Positions 24,430 through 27,675 of a DNA stretch of 27,675 nt are shown piece by piece. The notes under the pieces are model-generated. The model saw only the letters and a list, made by a program, of their open reading frames with translations, had not been told where the DNA came from and ran no database searches. The translations under genes and the position numbers were made by a program. Numbering within the stretch: the first letter of the stretch is position 1; each line of letters starts with the position of its first letter. The DNA is from JAVBPB01 sp031549965 (lineage in GTDB: Bacteria; Bacillota; Clostridia; Lachnospirales; Lachnospiraceae), in NCBI GenBank assembly GCA_031549965.1, contig JAVBPB010000013.1, positions 1-27,675 on the forward strand. The letters run 5' to 3'.

Positions 24430-26031
24430 TTAATGATAGAAATAAATTAAAATTCCTGTAAATATAGCAGTTACTGTAGTAAAAATAAGTGAAAATATAA
24501 AAGAAACTCTTATTACTTTTGATTCTGAACCAAGTTTATCAATTGATGCAGCCGCATTTTGTAGTTTAGCAGGTGATATAACGCTTGCCAGTCCACCGCC
24601 AAAAGCTAAGGCAGCAGCTATTAAAATAACAGAATCAACATTATAATTTAATTTTGTAGCACTAGATAGTACATATTTTCCAAACATACCTATTGTTGAG
24701 GCTTCACTACCAGTTATAAATCCTCCAAGTAGCCCTATAAATGATGCAATATATTGATATACCTCTTTTAGTGTTGTTGCTGAAATAGAAGCAAGAACTT
24801 CTACCATACTTGTAACATTGTATTGTTTTGCTACCATGTCATATCCTGATTTTTCCATTATAGAACCAATTGCAAAGAATATAGCGGCTGCAAAAACAGG
24901 ACGAGGTGCACGTTTTGCCCAAGTTTTTATTGAATCACTAAACATTCCTTTTTTAATTTTTAAAAACGGAAGGGATAAGAATGTACTTACAAAAATCCAT
25001 GTATAAGCATTCCAGAGTGCTCGAGTGTTAATTGGTGCACCGTCAGCAGTTACGCCTTTGATTGGCAATAGCATTTCTCTGTATAAGAAATCAAAAGATG
25101 GTTGTGGAACATTTAATACAATTATTAAGCCGGCTAAAAGTATCCAAGGCATTAAAGCTCTCCATAAAGGCATTTCTTTTTCAAAAGCAATTTCTTCTTT
25201 AGTAAGTTTACTTCTGTCAATTACTTTATTACCTGTTACCTTTAAATAAGCAACCATTGCTAAAATTACGATAACTCCGCATATAACACCAGTTAGTGGT
25301 ACTAAATTATCAATTTTGTTTGTAAAATATGATGTAATTCCAATTACAATACCAGTAATCAATACAGGTACAATACCTTTTTTTACTTCTGCCCATTTGC
25401 CAACTATCCAGAGCATAGAAAATCCTATTAACATTGCTACAATAGGTAAAAATAAGCAAAACACGCTACCTACGTCAGACAAAGTTAAAACAGTTCCGCT
25501 ATCTTTTAAGAATCCGTTAGCAATGTCTACGAATACAACAATCGGTGCACCAAGTAATGCATATGTACATAGTGCATCATATCCAATTGCAGGAAGTGCA
25601 ATTGCGGTATAGGTAGAATATCCCATAGCAATCAATATTGGAGGAAGTATTGAAACAGGAGTAGCTCCCACTGATACCATAAGAACTCCAAATCCAATAT
25701 TAATCATCATTATTGAAGCAGCACGGTTCTTTGTTGAAATTGTTTTGATAAAAATAATAATTCGCTTTAATGCACCAGTTTTTTGCATTACAGTAATTTG
25801 TAGCAAAGAAGCGGCAACTATTAGTGAAACTGAAAATGATGAAATCAATCCTGCTGCTGAAGAGCGTAATATGACCTCAATACTAGTTTTAAAAAATACA
25901 ATAGCTATAATCGCTGTTGCAATCCAACCTGCAATTCCAGTGATATCTGCTGGTTTACGAAAAAGTACCAACATTAATACAATCACAACAATTGGAATTA
26001 AGGTAAGTAGAAATAAAATCTCCATACTCAT
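24430..26031 (-). CDS. L-lactate permease (LctP family)
   Basis: 533 aa. LctP proteins are cytoplasmic-membrane transporters that import (or export) lactate or glycolate with protons. About 12-13 hydrophobic segments are visible, starting with MSMEILFLLTLIPIVVIVLMLVLF. The family traits are SVGATPVSILPPILIAMGYS, YDALCTYALLGAPIVVF, FAAAIFFAIGSIMEKSGYDM and GGFITGSEASTIGMFGKYV, with the C-terminal GGGLASVISPAKLQNAAASI that marks LctP. AAAGGTATAGG lies upstream of the ATG. It stands alone: no lactate dehydrogenase or Lut genes are adjacent. The substrate is inferred from family membership; glycolate is the main alternative. Confidence 0.92.
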   Translation of the reverse strand: MSMEILFLLTLIPIVVIVLMLVLFRKPADITGIAGWIATAIIAIVFFKTSIEVILRSSAAGLISSFSVSLIVAASLLQITVMQKTGALKRIIIFIKTISTKNRAASIMMINIGFGVLMVSVGATPVSILPPILIAMGYSTYTAIALPAIGYDALCTYALLGAPIVVFVDIANGFLKDSGTVLTLSDVGSVFCLFLPIVAMLIGFSMLWIVGKWAEVKKGIVPVLITGIVIGITSYFTNKIDNLVPLTGVICGVIVILAMVAYLKVTGNKVIDRSKLTKEEIAFEKEMPLWRALMPWILLAGLIIVLNVPQPSFDFLYREMLLPIKGVTADGAPINTRALWNAYTWIFVSTFLSLPFLKIKKGMFSDSIKTWAKRAPRPVFAAAIFFAIGSIMEKSGYDMVAKQYNVTSMVEVLASISATTLKEVYQYIASFIGLLGGFITGSEASTIGMFGKYVLSSATKLNYNVDSVILIAAALAFGGGLASVISPAKLQNAAASIDKLGSESKVIRVSFIFSLIFTTVTAIFTGILIYFYH

Positions 26032-26218
26032 TATAATACCTATACCTTTCTTGTTTAATACATTAAAAACACAAACTTATATTACATTGATGCTTCACAA
26101 CGTTGAATCGGTTGTGCGTTTTATAAAATTATATCACCAATTATTAGAAAAGTCCAGAGATATATTTTTGTTTTTATTTCAATATTTAAACAATTTTTGT
26201 ATATATTACATAAAGGTA
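26032..26218. other. Divergent upstream region of lctP and the EF-G-like gene
   Basis: No gene seen. It should contain the lctP promoter on the minus strand, but I could not assign boxes with confidence, and no clear operator palindrome stands out. Confidence 0.4.
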
Positions 26219-26247
26219 TTGTAAATTTCTAAAATTTTTAGTAAAAT
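26219..26247 (+). promoter_or_regulatory. Promoter of the EF-G-like gene
   Basis: TTGTAA (26219-26224) and TAAAAT (26242-26247) with 17 bases between. A leader of about 80 bases follows before TTGGAGGAATAAGT and ATG 26332. Confidence 0.65.
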
Positions 26248-26331
26248 GTACACAGGAGTTAATTTTGGATATATAGTCAAAGGAACAATTCTGGAATTAC
26301 CCAACTAAAAAAAAGTATTGGAGGAATAAGT

Positions 26332-26599
26332 ATGAACGTATACACTTCAGAAAAGATTCGCAATGTTGTTATCTTAGGGCACGGTAGCTGTGGCAAGACT
26401 ACATTAGTCGAGGCCATGGCATATGCAATGGGAATAACAAAACGTCAAGGAAAAGTTGAAGAAGGTAATACAATAAGTGACTATGACAAAGAGGAAATAA
26501 AAAGGCTTTTCTCTATTAGCACTACAGTAGTTCCTATTGAATGGGAAGATACTAAAATAAATGTACTTGATACACCAGGATATTTTGATTTTGTTGGAG
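26332..26599 (+). CDS. Translation elongation factor G-like GTPase, 5' exon interrupted by a group II intron
   Basis: The first 89 codons plus one base of a translation GTPase. The P-loop reads GHGSCGKTT (16-24), where canonical EF-G has AHIDAGKTT, so this is an EF-G paralogue (FusA2 or clostridial 'EF-G-like' type), not the housekeeping fusA. Switch I-like SDYDKEEIKRLFSISTTVVPIEW follows, then the G3 motif NVLDTPGYFDFVG. At that point the reading frame runs into GTGCGACACG, the 5' end of a group II intron, and stops after a few codons. The expected next residue is Glu (family DFVGEV), so the split codon would be G|AA or similar. TTGGAGG lies before the ATG. The rest of the gene is beyond the window; without splicing the product would be only ~94 aa. 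Confidence 0.88.
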
Positions 26600-27675
26600 G
26601 TGCGACACGTTCTTAGTTGAAAAGACTAAGCACTATAAAGAAAAGAACGTAAAAAGTTCTTACTAAATATAGTAGAACTAATAAATCTATTAGTCAAATG
26701 AGGGCGTAACGTCCCAAAGGGCTAACCCTGATACTCCGAATGGCGTCTTTATAATAAGGTAAAGATGTCATAAGCTCGGTAAAGACGGCTGAGAGTACAC
26801 CCTAACATTAAGTTGAGGAACAGCGAACCAGAGGTGGTCGAGTGTATGATAGGTCGGGGGTCTATAAAATATCTATGGTTAGAATGTGGTTTGAAGACTA
26901 CAGACGAAGTTTCGATTGTACAACTCTAAATAACATAAATACAGAAATGTGTTTAAAACAGTGATGTGTTTGAATTTTGGGAAAAGTAAAAATATTTGCT
27001 ATGAAATTCCTAATCATATTAAAGGTATGATGTTAGTTAAACTAATAAAATTCAGGGTTATAGGAACGACCTAAGGATATATGAGAAGATAATCTATGGT
27101 AAGAATGCTAGTAATAGCTGACGAATTGTTGAATTTAAGGGTCTAAACAAAAATAATGTAGAAATGCATTAATCCATAAAAAGGAGGTGTGTGTAGATGA
27201 GTAAAATTCTCCGATATGAAAATCTATTTATTATTATAGGTAATAACAAAGCACACAGGTCTATAAACAAGCCTAAGGATTATCGTAAAGATAAGATTTA
27301 TTGGAACGTGGAAAGCTAAGAATATGGAGGGTCTTATTTACCCGATGAAGTAGTTGTAAGGAAAAGGAATGTTATTAGAAATATTTGGTATAAAGTAATA
27401 TTGACAAAAGGAAAATATCATATTATTATCATCCTATAGAAAGGAGTGATAATAATATGACCTTAGAATTTGTAAAGCAATATCCCGAAGAAACACTTAT
27501 TGCAAATTTAATGTGGTACAGTAATGCCACCAAAGATGAGTATAAGCAGTTAAAATGGTTAACTCATAATAAACAATATGAACAATTTTACATTAAAGTA
27601 AAAGAAATATTTGAACGGGATGAAAAAGCTGTTTTAGAAAGATTCAATAGATAAAGGAACGAACTTTATTTATTA
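26600..27675 (+). mobile_element. Group II intron (5' part, continues past the window end)
   Basis: It begins with the consensus 5' splice sequence GTGCG (GTGCGACACG) exactly where the EF-G-like reading frame breaks, in the sense direction needed for splicing. The first ~600 bases contain no large reading frame. They look like folded domain I, with blocks such as CTGAGAGTACACCCTAAC, GAACAGCGAACCAG, GATAGGTCGGGGG and GGTTATAGGAACGACC, which resemble the layout of Ll.LtrB-type introns. A guanine-rich AAGGAGG followed by GAAAATC near 27181-27224 has the same relative place in Ll.LtrB. Possible EBS1 sites for the 5' exon end TTGGAG include CTCCGA (27209-27214 or 26734-26739) and CTCTAA (26924-26929). 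The 3' end and maturase are not in view. Confidence 0.85.
27457..27654 (+). CDS. Small reading frame in the intron where the reverse transcriptase would begin
   Basis: 65 aa (MTLEFVKQYPEETLIANLMWYSNATKDEYKQ...), stopping at TAA. AGAAAGGAGTGATAATAAT before the ATG is an excellent translation signal. The place, about 860 bases into the intron and after likely domains II-III, is where domain IV and the intron-encoded protein normally start. However, the sequence lacks the usual maturase N-terminus (RT-0: a helix followed by RVxxNKGAxGVDG). It may be a separate small protein upstream of the maturase, a disrupted N-terminus, or cargo in domain IV. The composition is helical and charged, with no recognisable domain. 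Confidence 0.45.
   Translation: MTLEFVKQYPEETLIANLMWYSNATKDEYKQLKWLTHNKQYEQFYIKVKEIFERDEKAVLERFNR

Noticed and set aside
25745..26224. 159-codon plus-strand frame over the lctP N-terminus and spacer
   Set aside because: It lies opposite a clear LctP coding region, starts without a ribosome binding site, and its sequence is low-complexity Ile/Thr-rich as expected of a shadow.
27197..27319. 40-codon frame in the intron with a GGAGG before its ATG
   Set aside because: The GGAGG and the following GAAAATC fall in the part of domain I that has a matching layout in Ll.LtrB-type introns, and TGTGTGT/ACACA in this stretch can pair. The frame is best explained by RNA structure.

Overview
The window is AT-rich, Gram-positive-type chromosomal DNA. 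Nearly every gene has a strong AGGAGG-type ribosome binding site, several genes start with GTG or TTG, and promoters are of the TTGACA/TATAAT type. The gene set points to an anaerobic clostridium, most likely a Lachnospiraceae relative: a CIRCE-controlled hrcA-grpE-dnaK-dnaJ operon followed by prmA and rsmE, an ireB-ruvX-DUF1292 set followed by fur, RNase J, a YlbF-like protein, trmR-trhP, PcrA and an LctP lactate permease. No rRNA, tRNA or CRISPR array is visible, so the family-level placement is an inference.

Layout. 1-7331: heat-shock and ribosome-modification operon (hrcA, grpE, dnaK, dnaJ, prmA, rsmE), ending with a single-domain response regulator that overlaps rsmE, then a terminator. 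7332-8197: about 0.9 kb without genes, filled largely by two large hairpin-forming repeats. 8198-10590: cysteine desulfurase and ThiI (tRNA 4-thiouridine). 10607-10840 (minus): a Crh-like HPr paralogue without the catalytic histidine. 11041-11216: a decayed repeat copy. 11243-16803: mtaB, ireB, ruvX, a DUF1292 gene, fur, rnjA, a YlbF-like gene and a short MltG-like membrane protein. 16838-17033: another intact hairpin repeat. 17088-18961: trmR-trhP (wobble uridine modification). 19041-22896 (minus): a small acidic membrane protein, pcrA and a two-gene operon of unknown function. 23106-24269: a secreted transglutaminase-like protein. 24430-26031 (minus): a lactate permease. 26332 to the end: the 5' exon of an EF-G-like GTPase gene, interrupted at its G3 motif by a group II intron that runs off the window.

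Most of the protein genes are housekeeping genes for protein folding, ribosome and tRNA modification, RNA decay and DNA repair. The order closely resembles two Bacillus subtilis loci (hrcA...yqeT-yqeU-yqeV, and yrzL-yrrK-yrzB-yrrL-yrrM-yrrN), with insertions. The most novel-looking material is a family of intergenic inverted-repeat elements. They share terminal sequences (GACGCTTTGC... at one end, ...GCAAAGCTG-TATYCAAA at the other) but carry two different interiors. One interior (three copies) has a conserved internal loop bounded by helices whose sequences change in a compensatory way. The second highlight is the group II intron, which carries an unfamiliar 65-codon frame where its reverse transcriptase would be expected to begin.
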